The translations under genes were made by a program, and so were the position numbers. Below the pieces are notes generated by a model. That model did no database searches and had not been told where the DNA came from. It saw nothing but the letters and a program-made list of their open reading frames with translations. From assembly GCA_031254955.1 (NCBI GenBank), contig JAIRTK010000524.1:1-7640 (forward strand): a stretch of DNA of 7,640 bases, in the 5' to 3' direction. This document shows, in pieces, positions 7,613-7,640 of this stretch. Source of the stretch: Opitutaceae bacterium (GTDB taxonomy: Bacteria; Verrucomicrobiota; Verrucomicrobiia; Opitutales; Opitutaceae). Position 1 is the stretch's first letter. Each line of letters starts with the position of its first letter.

Positions 7613-7640
7613 TTGGCACTTTATGTCTTGCGATTGCGCG

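Larger units (their letters stand above)
7278..7640. other. Gene-free region with short dispersed-type repeats
   Basis: No coding sequence is convincing here. The one open frame, at about 7229-7492, encodes a Pro/Arg/Ser-rich string, crosses hairpins and repeats, and has no recognisable domain. From about 7390 onward the strong C-richness of the plus strand disappears. Three copies of an ATACC-TTT-AGT-AAAA motif and several palindromes appear, listed separately. The look is of REP- or MITE-like intergenic elements or remnants of a mobile element. No tRNA, rRNA or CRISPR array is seen. The window ends inside this region. Confidence 0.6.

Overview
The window comes from a high-GC bacterial chromosome and carries four housekeeping genes: speA on the minus strand, then yajC, secDF and recJ on the plus strand. 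My best guess is Verrucomicrobiota, perhaps class Opitutae. This rests on the single-polypeptide SecDF, the yajC-secDF-recJ order, strongly C-ending codons, and the near absence of Shine-Dalgarno sequences before the starts. It is inference from remembered family traits, not a database match.

Layout. Bases 1-136 are non-coding G-rich DNA with degenerate direct repeats. Bases 137-2080 (minus) encode biosynthetic arginine decarboxylase, which makes agmatine for polyamine synthesis. A short divergent control region (about 2081-2172) separates it from yajC (2173-2523). A 275-base C-rich, low-complexity gap with a hairpin follows. Then come a fused secDF (2799-5357), a 129-base gap with a GC hairpin, and recJ (5487-7199). 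Bases 7200-7640 hold no convincing gene. They contain a likely recJ terminator followed by short palindromes and a three-copy motif, which look like REP/MITE-type dispersed repeats.

How the genes relate. YajC and SecDF are accessory partners of the SecYEG translocon. SecDF uses the proton-motive force to pull exported proteins across the inner membrane, and YajC associates with it. RecJ is a 5'-3' single-strand DNA exonuclease for recombination and mismatch repair. It appears to share the strand and possibly the transcript, but has no functional link to Sec. SpeA is an independent metabolic gene read the other way.

I found no clearly new enzymatic system. The observations most worth following are the repeat-and-palindrome cluster at 7391-7612, an Asp-to-Glu change at a proton-pathway position of the SecF half, and a leader motif without Shine-Dalgarno sequence shared by yajC and secDF.
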